Shown here: in pieces, positions 9,570 to 19,600 of the stretch | Layout of the letters: each line of letters starts with the position of its first letter | Numbering within the stretch: the first letter of the stretch is position 1 | Origin: Paludibacteraceae bacterium | Lineage (GTDB): Bacteria > Bacteroidota > Bacteroidia > Bacteroidales > Paludibacteraceae | Direction of reading: 5' to 3' | Assembly: GCA_017457295.1 (NCBI GenBank) | Contig: JAFTHS010000014.1 | Span: 1-64,000, forward strand | Length of the DNA stretch: 64,000 nt | Notes under the pieces: generated by a model | Told to the model about the DNA's origin: nothing | Database searches by the model: none | What the model saw: only the letters and a program-made list of their open reading frames with translations | Position numbers and translations under genes: made by a program

Positions 9570-9622
9570 AAACTTAAATTTTTTTTTGGTTAATAGATTT
9601 GCTTCCTCATCCGTGGGGACAC

Positions 9623-9635
9623 GTCCACCGTGGAC
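9623..9635. promoter_or_regulatory. Palindrome GTCCAC-C-GTGGAC
   Basis: A perfect 6-bp inverted repeat with a 1-bp centre lies about 55 bp upstream of the DUF4623-like gene start. The single-base loop makes an RNA hairpin unlikely, so a dimeric protein site is more plausible. No promoter consensus was recognised beside it. Confidence 0.25.
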
Positions 9636-9674
9636 CTTGGTTGCGTTAAGTAAAAATTGCTATATTGTATATTT

Positions 9675-9718
9675 ATTGTGCGATTATTGTGCGGTTATTG
9701 TGCGGTTATTGTGCGGTA
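9675..9718. repeat. 11-bp tandem array, unit ATTGTGCGGTT, 4 copies
   Basis: This is the same unit and orientation as the array at 1208-1306. Its right end overlaps the GHL10 gene: the stop codon (9706-9708) and the last residues T-A-Q are encoded by repeat units. Confidence 0.9.
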
Positions 9719-12207
9719 TTTCCTAGTACATCATACGCTTTTCCATTCCGCAAGATATATACTCGACCATTCTTGATCATTTTCACTGGTTGATCACTGA
9801 TGTGGTTATTCTCCACATCCGATGGTATCTCCACATTAAAACTCACCACATCTGAATAATCAGTAAGCCCTCCCTCAGCAAGCGCAGCAACACGTACATA
9901 CCACGTACCAGCAGTCAGCTCATCGTATGTACAAGTATGGGTGTATAGGTCTGTACGAATCTTCTTCGACTTGCGACTAGGGAATGTTTCTGACTGCGAG
10001 AATTCCACTTGATACCCCGAAGATGCTTGTTGCTTCCACTCCACTGTAACGGAAGAACCTATAATTGTGTCTCCATCTACCGGAGATACAATCACTGGCA
10101 CAGGTACTTGCAACGCCATCGTGCGGAACTTGACAGGAACTGAAGTAACAAATGTTTTGTCAAATCTAACGATGGCACGCACATAATAATTATGCGATGC
10201 TACCAAGACCGAATCAGCCACTAAAGCACGTGGTTTTGGGGTTGTAGTAGAAAAAACGATATCGTCATCATTAAAAGTTTGCATATCTGCGATCTCAAAC
10301 GTATATTCAGCATTTTCAATCGCGACACTATCACAAACAAGCATAGGCGTAAACGTATCAATAGTGTCTCCTTCAGCAGGTGAAATCACTTGAAATGGAA
10401 TACCAGTGAACGAACGAATCTCCGAATATGTATCTTCCTTATTGATTGAACGTGTGCGCACACGCCAATAATAAGTGACATCAGGTTTAAACCAATAGAT
10501 TTTACCTACATAGAAGGTAGTATCAACTGTCTCTACCTCATAATCTACCGTGGAGAAATCTGCAGATTTGGATAGTTGAAAGAAATAGGAATCCGCCTCG
10601 TTAGCCACGTTCCACGACAAATAACAAGGCACAAGTACATTCGCATCATTTGCAGGATAATCAAGCGTAGCGACCTCAGATTTTCCCATCGTCACATTAT
10701 CTCTTGTGCGTACAGGATATTCGTTTCCAAATCTATCAAGCACTGCTACAGCCAACACATATCCCGAAGGGATTTTTAAATCTTTTAAACTGAATGCATT
10801 TTTGTAAGTCGTCCCCAATAGATATTCACCCGAAGCAGCTATAGACTCTACGCCCACCTTGTCCTTAGGAAAGGCATAAACCACATAACGTAGATTCGGT
10901 TTAGGCGCTTCCCAAATTAATTCTGTTCCTGAAATGCGGATATTATTGACGTATAAACAATCATCTGTTCGATACCATGTCATTTGTGGAACAACAGCAG
11001 GACGAGGATTGACAACACTCTTAATGTATTGGATAAAGCCCTTGGTATCTATACCCGTGCTTAAGCCATACCAGCAACTACCCGGTGCTCCCATACGATC
11101 GTAGAGACGATTGAGTTCGGTTTGAGCGCCAATCTCGTCCTTATAAAATTGACCACTTGATAGTGAAACACTGTCTGGTTTTAAGGCGCTTAGGCTATGA
11201 CTAACATACATATGACGATCAAAGTGACTTGCCATATCCGACCACCATTTACACAGCAAATCATAGTTGCTTTTAGAATCAATCGTCCAATAGATTTGTG
11301 GTGCCATATAGTCTATGGTATGCTCGTTGTACCAAGCAAGAGGATCGGCATAGATGCCATTGTACTGCCAATCACTGGAAGGCGAAGGACAAGGTTCTAC
11401 TCCATAGACTGGAGCAGACGTATTTGCCTTACCAGCGACCCCAGCAGGACCGATACCAAACGTAACCCAAGGCTTGATGGCTTTGATAGTGCTATTAACC
11501 ATTTTGACCATGAGATTATTTTGTGCACGACGCCAATCAGCGCGAGAGAGCCCATTGCCTGTAGCGTTGTATTGCTCTTGATCGTAGACATCTTGATACC
11601 CTGATTGGTGGAAGTAGTCATCAAAGATAACACCATCTATATCATAGTTTTCCACCACATCAGCCACTACCCTGCAAATTTGCTCACGTACTTCTGGCAA
11701 CGATGGATTGAGGATTGTGAGAGCACCGCACTTCACAAGCCACTCGGGATGAGTGTTGTGATAATCCTTTTCGTGGTTCTTGCCATAGGTAGCATCCGAG
11801 CTAGAATAGCGGTAAGGATTCATCCACGCATGCACCTCAATACCTTTGGCATGAGCATAGTCAATGAGCAATTGCAGAGGATCATAGGTAGGCTCACCAC
11901 CACGTGTACCTGTCAGATATTGGCTCCATGGTTCGTACTGAGATTTGTACATTGCGTCTGAAAATCCACGAACCTGAAAGAAGACCGCATTCATATTGGC
12001 TTCTGCCAAGGAGTCCACAATTGCACGCAACTCATTTTGTTGCTTTTGTTTTCCCTCCTCCGTAGATTGACTATAGGATGTCGGCCAATCTATTCCCCAA
12101 ACCGTAGTCAACCACGCGGCACGAAATTCTCGCTTGGGTTGTGCTTGGAGTGAAAGCGCCAAGCACAAACCAAAAGCAAGTAATAATATTTTATCCAGCA
12201 GTTTCAT
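9706..12207 (-). CDS. GHL10-type glycoside hydrolase (YngK/DigH-like), secreted
   Basis: The DUF187/GHL10 family (PF02638) is a TIM-barrel hydrolase family. E. coli DigH from this family cleaves peptidoglycan glycan strands lacking stem peptides. Residues 1-22 are a signal peptide. The catalytic domain spans about 26-390, with F-R-A-A-W-L-T-T-V at 28-36, H-A-W-M-N-P-Y-R at 126-133 and D-G-V-I-F-D-D-Y-F at 191-199. Two or three fibronectin/Ig-like domains (about 400-790) follow. The shared tail ends in G-N-T-A-Q rather than the usual G-x-x-V-K because the last codons come from the repeat array. The start overlaps the stop of the PKD lipoprotein by one base (TAATG), so translation is coupled and it belongs to the SusCD operon. 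Confidence 0.88.
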   Translation of the reverse strand: MKLLDKILLLAFGLCLALSLQAQPKREFRAAWLTTVWGIDWPTSYSQSTEEGKQKQQNELRAIVDSLAEANMNAVFFQVRGFSDAMYKSQYEPWSQYLTGTRGGEPTYDPLQLLIDYAHAKGIEVHAWMNPYRYSSSDATYGKNHEKDYHNTHPEWLVKCGALTILNPSLPEVREQICRVVADVVENYDIDGVIFDDYFHQSGYQDVYDQEQYNATGNGLSRADWRRAQNNLMVKMVNSTIKAIKPWVTFGIGPAGVAGKANTSAPVYGVEPCPSPSSDWQYNGIYADPLAWYNEHTIDYMAPQIYWTIDSKSNYDLLCKWWSDMASHFDRHMYVSHSLSALKPDSVSLSSGQFYKDEIGAQTELNRLYDRMGAPGSCWYGLSTGIDTKGFIQYIKSVVNPRPAVVPQMTWYRTDDCLYVNNIRISGTELIWEAPKPNLRYVVYAFPKDKVGVESIAASGEYLLGTTYKNAFSLKDLKIPSGYVLAVAVLDRFGNEYPVRTRDNVTMGKSEVATLDYPANDANVLVPCYLSWNVANEADSYFFQLSKSADFSTVDYEVETVDTTFYVGKIYWFKPDVTYYWRVRTRSINKEDTYSEIRSFTGIPFQVISPAEGDTIDTFTPMLVCDSVAIENAEYTFEIADMQTFNDDDIVFSTTTPKPRALVADSVLVASHNYYVRAIVRFDKTFVTSVPVKFRTMALQVPVPVIVSPVDGDTIIGSSVTVEWKQQASSGYQVEFSQSETFPSRKSKKIRTDLYTHTCTYDELTAGTWYVRVAALAEGGLTDYSDVVSFNVEIPSDVENNHISDQPVKMIKNGRVYILRNGKAYDVLGNTAQ

Positions 12208-13901
12208 TAGAACAGTTTGGATGGAGTATTATTAACCACCAGACCAAACACATTTGGTCCTTCGAGAAGAAGATCAACAGCATCTGTAGCAAAACTATAA
12301 CGATATATACCTGTAGGAGCACAAGTAACATCATTATGCGAATTACGGTACGCAAAATACATACAATCATTTATTTCGTCGTATGCTATTTGGCAAATAC
12401 CAATAGGCTCCGCAGTAGTTCCCTCTAAAATAGAAGGAGAACCCGATGAGTTGGGCGTAAATTCCAAACCATTATAATTCTTCTTATAAACTTTGACAGC
12501 GTCTACTACACTTTTAGCAGCACTTGCTTCGTCCAATTCTGCCTCAGAAGCCACATAGAATCCACCTGAAACAGAGTTCCATAATGTAAAGGCAAATTTA
12601 TTGCTTACAGAAGAGTAGGCGAATGATTTAGTAGTAAGAGCAGGTAATAGGATACCCGATTTAGGTGCAGGCGCATCGGCTCCCGTAGTAGATTTCAAAA
12701 TATCAGAGTCCTTAAAACGGAAAATACCAGAAGCTGGAGGCGCATAATTGCACCAATACCAAAGGCCATTAATTTTAGCGATACCCGCAGAGAACGTACT
12801 ATATGTCCAACCAGAATTGTAATAACCTAACGTAGTACGCTGTGCATAATATGGATATTCCGAAGCAGAATATACAGCATTGCGAGTAGATAAAGGAACT
12901 TTGACCATGCCCGTAATACGATTAACAAAGTATAAATCTTCTCCCTCAATACAACCAAAGAAAGGATCTTCAAATGCTGCTTGGCCTGCGTTAGAAATCA
13001 TAGTTTCCAATTTGGAACCATCTTTTGCAATTACAGAAATCTTACCATCGCCACCCGATGCTTGCACTGCCTCGTTGGCATATGTAAACTGCGCGCCACA
13101 ATCAATAACATATAGAGAAGAATCTTTGAAGAGAAGATTCAATGGGTGTTGACCAGATGATAAACCAAGGTCAAAAGGATTAACCTTCATATCCCCTATA
13201 GAATCATTGATAATCTTAAGTGCCATGATGTGTCCACCTTGAACGGCATAATAAAGAGTTGGCACTGGTTTGTTATACCCTACAGGCACATTTACAACAC
13301 CTTCTTCTAGCGCACGCCCATCCATGGTTACTTGAAGACGGACCGTTTGTGAGCCTACATTACCAAAAATCAACTCTCCAGGCAATTGCTCTTCGGATGT
13401 AACAAGGGAGTCACCTGCTAAATTTTTTGTTCCTTCAGGAAAAGTCCATTTATAAGTAAGTTTTTTATTCTTAGGATTAGGAACTTCCAATGAAAACGAA
13501 ACCGATGTAGTATTCACTTCACAGATACCACCCTCGATAGGATTAATCGAAAGCAAAGGTTTGATGTCAGCAATCATGATTACTTGACTCTTGGTAATAC
13601 CCGCAATAGTAAGTTTTACATCGTAAGTTCCTGCAACATCATAAGCATGCACAACCGTATTACCCGTGGCCATATTACCATCTCCAAAATCCCACACGGC
13701 CTCTCCTTTTGTAGGTGATGTGTTCTGGAAAGTAATATCAGAATCAATATAGTAATCCAACGCATAATCTCCCTCAATACGATATTCAAACGAAACAGCG
13801 TCTCGAGGTAACTCTTCTACTTGAGGTACATTATCTACACACGAAATGACCAACAGAGGTAGAAATAGTAATGCTACATTTTTAAACATATTACGTTTCA
13901 T
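12207..13901 (-). CDS. PKD-domain surface lipoprotein of the SusCD operon
   Basis: A lipoprotein signal ends in V-I-S-C (C21). A PKD domain spans about 35-100, with V-W-D-F-G-D-G-N at 69-76 and the closing H-A-Y-D-V-A-G-T-Y motif at 85-93. A second Ig-like unit (about 110-210) and a C-terminal region of about 350 residues follow, which alternates short strands and resembles a beta-propeller. It sits where SusE/SusF-type glycan-binding lipoproteins usually sit, after SusC, SusD and another lipoprotein, so surface glycan capture is inferred. It lacks the shared C-terminal tail of its neighbours. It overlaps the next gene by one base. Confidence 0.8.
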   Translation of the reverse strand: MKRNMFKNVALLFLPLLVISCVDNVPQVEELPRDAVSFEYRIEGDYALDYYIDSDITFQNTSPTKGEAVWDFGDGNMATGNTVVHAYDVAGTYDVKLTIAGITKSQVIMIADIKPLLSINPIEGGICEVNTTSVSFSLEVPNPKNKKLTYKWTFPEGTKNLAGDSLVTSEEQLPGELIFGNVGSQTVRLQVTMDGRALEEGVVNVPVGYNKPVPTLYYAVQGGHIMALKIINDSIGDMKVNPFDLGLSSGQHPLNLLFKDSSLYVIDCGAQFTYANEAVQASGGDGKISVIAKDGSKLETMISNAGQAAFEDPFFGCIEGEDLYFVNRITGMVKVPLSTRNAVYSASEYPYYAQRTTLGYYNSGWTYSTFSAGIAKINGLWYWCNYAPPASGIFRFKDSDILKSTTGADAPAPKSGILLPALTTKSFAYSSVSNKFAFTLWNSVSGGFYVASEAELDEASAAKSVVDAVKVYKKNYNGLEFTPNSSGSPSILEGTTAEPIGICQIAYDEINDCMYFAYRNSHNDVTCAPTGIYRYSFATDAVDLLLEGPNVFGLVVNNTPSKLF

Positions 13902-13933
13902 ATCTTTAAAATAATTTATAGCTGTTTATTAAA

Positions 13934-14800
13934 TTAGTTGATAACAATCTCTTTAGAGGTAGTCTTACTATAGACACCTTCCACATCATACACACGCAAT
14001 TCTGCATCAATTGAATAATTGCGATTGTATGACACATCATACGTTCCATCGGAAGCAAGAATAAGTTGCTCAAAAGTAACCTGATTCCAATAGTAATCCA
14101 TAGAGTCAAGCACCCATTGCTGAACTTTGACAGATCCATCAGCCAAAGTATCTTGAGGGAAATGATAGAACTTAGCCACTTCAGGATCATCTGAAACATT
14201 CCAATCATAAGAAGAATCAGTATATTGCTTGAAATCCTCCATGAATCCCAACGAAACATACTTGTCACGATAAGTAGAGAAAGTCATTTTAGCCTTGACC
14301 GCTTCCTTGAATTCCGTCATAAAGTTTTCACCAAAATAAGTTGCCATCTTAGTAGAATCAAACTCTGTAGGTCTTACCCACGCTACAGGAGCCAATGTAC
14401 CACTAACAGGAAAAGTACCCGCAAATGTATATGCATGCAATGAATCGCTTCGATATTCCTCCAAATGTGGAAATTGTTTAATAAATTGTAAGACACGTTC
14501 CTCTGATTTGATTGAACTAATATATGAATGCGTAAGCCATGAACAATTGACTGTTTTTGCTATAGTTTTATCCAGGCTATACCAAACCTCAGAATGATCA
14601 ATCTTTGATACTGAAGAATAATATTGTGCCGTGAATCCCATTTCACCACCAGCTTTTACTGCAGAACTTTCAATTTCCCAATATGCTTCTGGTCCTACAG
14701 CACCAGTAATGGTATTCTCATCAAAGAAATCATGTTTCTCGCAAGATGCAAAAGCTATAGTCAAAATAACTAATGCCATTATTTGAAATTTCTTTTTCAT
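13934..14800 (-). CDS. Surface lipoprotein of unknown family, third gene of the SusCD operon
   Basis: I choose the ATG at 14800, which gives a clean lipoprotein signal (M-K-K-K...A-S-C, C20) and 288 residues; a longer open frame runs back to 14863 but overlaps the SusD gene. No family is recognised. Residues 30-130 look like a beta-sandwich, 150-250 are rich in aromatic and charged residues, and the end (about 255-288) is a strand-rich V-Y-D-V-E-G segment like Ig-type folds. It lies 34 nt after the SusD stop and 32 nt before the PKD lipoprotein. The position suggests an outer-surface glycan-binding accessory to SusCD. Confidence 0.8.
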   Translation of the reverse strand: MKKKFQIMALVILTIAFASCEKHDFFDENTITGAVGPEAYWEIESSAVKAGGEMGFTAQYYSSVSKIDHSEVWYSLDKTIAKTVNCSWLTHSYISSIKSEERVLQFIKQFPHLEEYRSDSLHAYTFAGTFPVSGTLAPVAWVRPTEFDSTKMATYFGENFMTEFKEAVKAKMTFSTYRDKYVSLGFMEDFKQYTDSSYDWNVSDDPEVAKFYHFPQDTLADGSVKVQQWVLDSMDYYWNQVTFEQLILASDGTYDVSYNRNYSIDAELRVYDVEGVYSKTTSKEIVIN

Positions 14801-14834
14801 ATCTACTTTTAATAAAAATCTTTGTTTACTCAGA

Positions 14835-16655
14835 TTATTTCCATATCGTACCAGGATCTGCACTAACAGCTTTTCCAGAATGATTGTGCGCCCAAATCAT
14901 GCGTCTCTTAAGTACATTATAATCCAGAATCTTTTCGCCTTGTGCATTGGTAGTATAGTAACCAATGCGATCAAGTTCACCCTTGTTGTACTTAGTTTCT
15001 GTCTCGGTATCTGCATTGAGACGGGCTACCCAAGCATTAGGCGAAAGCTCAGCATTCACGCCATAATCTTCAGGTGTACACCAATACGCCTCATATAAGT
15101 TGTACGGACGACGAAGTTTATATACGGCATCAAAATTAGCCGAATCTTTTTCCAATCGATTAGCAGCTCGCGTACTATTCCTTACATGATTTACATTATA
15201 GACATACACAAGCTCATCTGTGGTAGGATGTTTATAAGCAATACCATTAGTTTCAGAACTATAGTTATAACGACGCATATCAGTCCATTGTTCTGGTTGA
15301 AGATACATAGCCACATACTTTTGTTGCATTAAATCTGCAACTGTAAAATTGTTGGCACCAGATAACTTGATATTAAAGAACATACGATAACGCGTTTCCT
15401 CCAAAGTAGAAGGCAAATTACTCTCGAAAATACCATAACGTTCCATATTTACCTTGGTTGCAGCAACAGTAGTATTATATGCGTTATTCATATCACCAGC
15501 CCAATATTGCGCCTCTGCCTTGATAAATAATAATTCTTCTGTAGTAATAAGGGCAATGTATCCATCGTTTTGAGTATAAGGATTAGATAATGCCTTTGAT
15601 GCAAACAAATCAGGATAATTGATTTGTTTCTTAGAATTGTCCATTCCTATATTGCTCTCTAAATATAATAACGGATCACCAGCTATACCTTCTCCTGCTC
15701 CCATAATTTTATCAGCTCTAGGGTCAAGCGCATATGGCATGTATGCAGACACCTTCTCTACCGTTCCTAACATAGCTTTCAGGAAAAACTTAGTAGGGAT
15801 AGATGATGCCAAACGATTACCACGACTCTCCCAAGAATTGATTACAGGCGCATATGGTCCCCACGGACAATTTTGCTCTGTTTTTCCTCCATCGTAATGG
15901 TAAAGTGGTTCCTTCCAATTTGCATCGTTGAGCACTTCATCTACCATTGCAATAATCTTGTTGCATGTAGCAGGTGTATTATCCCAGTTAGGCAATTTGC
16001 GCAACCAAAGACGGGCCTGAAGAGCTTTGCAGAAGAGTTCCCATTTATCCATATCACCAGCATAAATACGATCCATCTTTTGAGTGATAGGTAAATTAGT
16101 TGGACAATTCACCCATTCTGGATCATTATAAAGTTTGACGAGTTCTTCTGCTTCTGCAAACATCCAGTCATACACCTCTTGTTGAGAATCGTATTTTGGA
16201 GAAGCTGCTTGATATACTTGGGAACGAGGCATATCACCAAATGCATCAGTAGTAAACATAGTGGACATCAGCATAATAGTACGGCCTATGAGAATAGCAT
16301 TGCGATTACCTTTGTCCTCTGCCAATTCATTCATCTTCTTTATATTCGCACCAAGATCATAAAAATGACGACGCCACATTGGGTGACGGTTTACACCAAG
16401 AAACTCCCATCCTTGGCTATATGGATAGCTACCAGTTTGGGCTTTTCCACCTGTAGTAAGTGCTTGGGAAAGATACACACCATACTCAGCATGATCATAA
16501 CATATTTGCGCAGCGTAGAAAGTAGCCACAGGCAACACTTGGTCCACTGAGGTTGTGATAGGAGAATCCTTGGTGGTATTCACATTCAAGAAATCCTCAC
16601 AACTGGTGAAAAACATTGCTCCAAGAAGAGCGGGTATAATAAATAACTTTTTCAT
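14835..16655 (-). CDS. SusD/RagB family glycan-binding lipoprotein (SusD-like_2)
   Basis: It is the surface lipoprotein that lids the SusC barrel and captures substrate. I take the start at 16655 (606 residues), which places the lipobox F-T-S-C at C19; an ATG at 16667 adds four residues. The N-terminus E-D-F-L-N-V-N-T-T-K-D-S-P followed by V-D-Q-V-L-P matches the SusD-like_2 group (PF12771), and the helical TPR-like body and Q-P-E-Q-W-T-D-M-R-R-Y motif are typical. It follows SusC by 22 nt. The ligand is not visible from sequence; murein fragments are inferred from the neighbouring murQ, kinase, amidase and GHL10 genes. Confidence 0.93.
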   Translation of the reverse strand: MKKLFIIPALLGAMFFTSCEDFLNVNTTKDSPITTSVDQVLPVATFYAAQICYDHAEYGVYLSQALTTGGKAQTGSYPYSQGWEFLGVNRHPMWRRHFYDLGANIKKMNELAEDKGNRNAILIGRTIMLMSTMFTTDAFGDMPRSQVYQAASPKYDSQQEVYDWMFAEAEELVKLYNDPEWVNCPTNLPITQKMDRIYAGDMDKWELFCKALQARLWLRKLPNWDNTPATCNKIIAMVDEVLNDANWKEPLYHYDGGKTEQNCPWGPYAPVINSWESRGNRLASSIPTKFFLKAMLGTVEKVSAYMPYALDPRADKIMGAGEGIAGDPLLYLESNIGMDNSKKQINYPDLFASKALSNPYTQNDGYIALITTEELLFIKAEAQYWAGDMNNAYNTTVAATKVNMERYGIFESNLPSTLEETRYRMFFNIKLSGANNFTVADLMQQKYVAMYLQPEQWTDMRRYNYSSETNGIAYKHPTTDELVYVYNVNHVRNSTRAANRLEKDSANFDAVYKLRRPYNLYEAYWCTPEDYGVNAELSPNAWVARLNADTETETKYNKGELDRIGYYTTNAQGEKILDYNVLKRRMIWAHNHSGKAVSADPGTIWK

Positions 16656-16677
16656 ATTCCTTGTCATAATTATAGGG

Positions 16678-19600
16678 TTAGAAAGAGGCTGTCAAGCTGA
16701 GATTATAACTACGTGTGTTAGGAATTGGGGTATTATCAATACCTGCAGAACCAGTACCACCTTGACCAGTAGATGCGTTGCAGACAGGGTCTGTACCTGT
16801 ATATTTAGTAAGTACGAACACGTTGTTGCAAGTGAAGTTGAGTTTCAAACCTTTGAAGAAATTTTGTTGCTTCATCAACTTTGCAAAATCATAGCCAAGA
16901 GTTACATAACTGAGTCGCAAGTAAGAACCATCTTCAATAAAGTTGGTAGATACGTTGTAAAAATAGTTGATAATTGTAGTATAATCAAGTGTAATAGGTT
17001 TGGTATTTTGCTCGTAATATACATTACCCGCATCATCAGTATGTTCAGTAACACCTTCAAACACCACTTGGCGACCACGGTATTGCTCAAGTATTTTGCT
17101 ATTACCATTAGAGATTAGGTTGCGACCAGTAACATTGAGCACATCACCACCAAGACGGCCATCAAAGAGGAATGAAAATTGAACACCATAAATATTCATG
17201 GAGCTATTCAAACCTGCTTGGAACTTAGCTTCACGGTTACCAATAAGTTTGTTCTTATTAGGATCAATCTTAGGATAACCATTTTCATCAACAATAACTT
17301 GACCTGCTGCATTGCGTGCATAGTCTTTACCGGTGAGTGCGGTAGTAGAGCCTCCTAAGTAAGCAGATGTGAACACATCACCATACTGAGGGCCTGTGAT
17401 TTCAGCAACGGACTCTGGAAGATAAGTAACTTTACCACGGTTGAGACCAAAGTTGAGCCCCATTGTCCAATTGAAATTCTTACGCTTAATAATATCTTGA
17501 TCCAAAGTAAACTCTACACCATGGTTGCGAATAGCACCCTCGTTGCGAGTTTGGAGAATATAACCAGAAGATGGAGATACACGAACAGTAACGATTTGAT
17601 TGTCCACTTTGGTAGAATAATACGCAATATCTAGACGAGTCTTGTTATCAAACAATTTAAGGTCCATACCAACCTCCCAAGAATAGGACATTTCAGGAGC
17701 GAGGTCCATAGAAGCAGATGACATAGTAGGATCAATACCATAACCACCATCAGGATATGTACCAAATTGTTTGAATCGACGGTCATAGAGATATGCAGGA
17801 GCATCCTTACCTACTACAGCGTAGTTACCACGAAGTTTGAGATAAGAGAGCCAATTGTTCTTTGTCTCGTTCATACCAGGAATCAATTCAGAAAGGATGA
17901 CACCACCCGTAATAGAAGGATAGAAGAATGGGTTGTTGTTAATGGTAGAAGACCAGTCCCAACGACCTGTAACAGAGAGAGATGCTAAACCTTTGTAGTC
18001 ACCACGGATTTCACCAAAGTAACCAAAACGACGACGGCCACTATGACCTAAAGTACGGTCACTCAACTCCATGTAGTCGCGGTTTGTATTGGACAAACTA
18101 TATGTACCAGGGATGATAAAATCTTGACCATATACCGAAGTAGAGAATCCTTCGGACATCTTCAATTCACCACCGGCCATTACATCGATTGAGAAATCCT
18201 TTGGCAACTCAATTTTGTAACTGGCATTAAATCCAGCTGTAAAGAGTTGGCTACGACCTTCCGATGCAGAAATAGCACCCAAACTGGATTTGCTCATATT
18301 CTTGATATCTTCGCTAGTAAGAACATAATTGTAAGGATATTCATTTTTCATATAATCCAAATAATCATTATATGAAAGAGAGTCACTCCGGAAAACAGCA
18401 TAATCCTTATTGTATTGGCTCAGTGCAGATTGGTAATTAGCCTCACATGTAGGACACATATGTTCACCATTGCAGTCAGGACATGCATGAACAGATGGAG
18501 CTGTTGGGAGGGTAGGCTTTGTAGGTTGAGTAACCGTAGGAAGTACATAAGAATCATCCCAACGAGGTACCACATAACTTTCTGAAGTAGTATTCTTAAT
18601 ATCGTAGCTTACGCGACCTATGATTGTCAAATTTTTCACAGGCTTGAGTGTCACACTACCATTAATCACATTACGAGTCGCTTTTGCCACACCACCATCA
18701 TTGTAGATACTATACAATGGACTAAAAGGAGCATTGTATTTCTCCACATCGGGCAAATAGCGAAAACGAGGATAGCCATCTTCGCGTTGATAATCAGTAA
18801 TATCATCGGTAATGGGCCAACTATATGCAGAACTAACACCACTGGTAGAACGAGACTTAGTATCGCTAATATTAATATTCATAGCAAAGGTAATCCAATC
18901 TGCTGGAGTAAATTGAGCCTTAATCAGTGCGCCAAAACGTTGTTTATAATCTTCAGGAATAATACCTTCAGACTTAGAATAGTTAGCAGAAGCATATGCT
19001 TGGAACTTTTCAGTACCACCATTCACGGAAAAATCATACTTGTGATAGAAACCTGTTTTGAAGAAATTACCTATGTTATCATATATTTGTTGCCCCTCAT
19101 TGAGCATAGGTCCCCAACCACCAGAAGTTTTCTCTTTGTAGAATCCTTGTGAACCAGGCATATAAGTAGATTGCAATTCGGGAAGACGAGTAGGAGTATC
19201 CCATTGCCAACTAGCATTGGCTTGTACCTTGATTTTACCAGCCTCACCTTGCTTAGTAGTAATCATAATGACACCATTGGCAGCATCTTGACCATAAAGA
19301 GCAGCAGCAGCAGCACCTTTGAGGACAGTGATATTCTCAATATCGTTAGGGTTGATATCTGCAGCAGCAGAAGCACCACCATTCACAGGCACACCATCAA
19401 GAATAAACAATGGCTCGTTGCTTTGGCTGTTGTTCACAGATGAGATACCACGGATGATAATTTGGCTACCAGAGTTAGGCGAACCACCTGCATTCGTGAC
19501 AGATACACCAGCAATCTTACCTTGAAGCGAATTAACAAAGTTGGAGTTTTGCGATTCATTAAGCGACTCACCACCAATGTTTTGCACAGCGAAGTTCAAG

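Noticed and set aside
13906..14268. Separate 120-residue gene overlapping the third SusCD-operon lipoprotein
   Set aside because: It is in another frame of the same strand within the supported lipoprotein gene and has no start context or motif.
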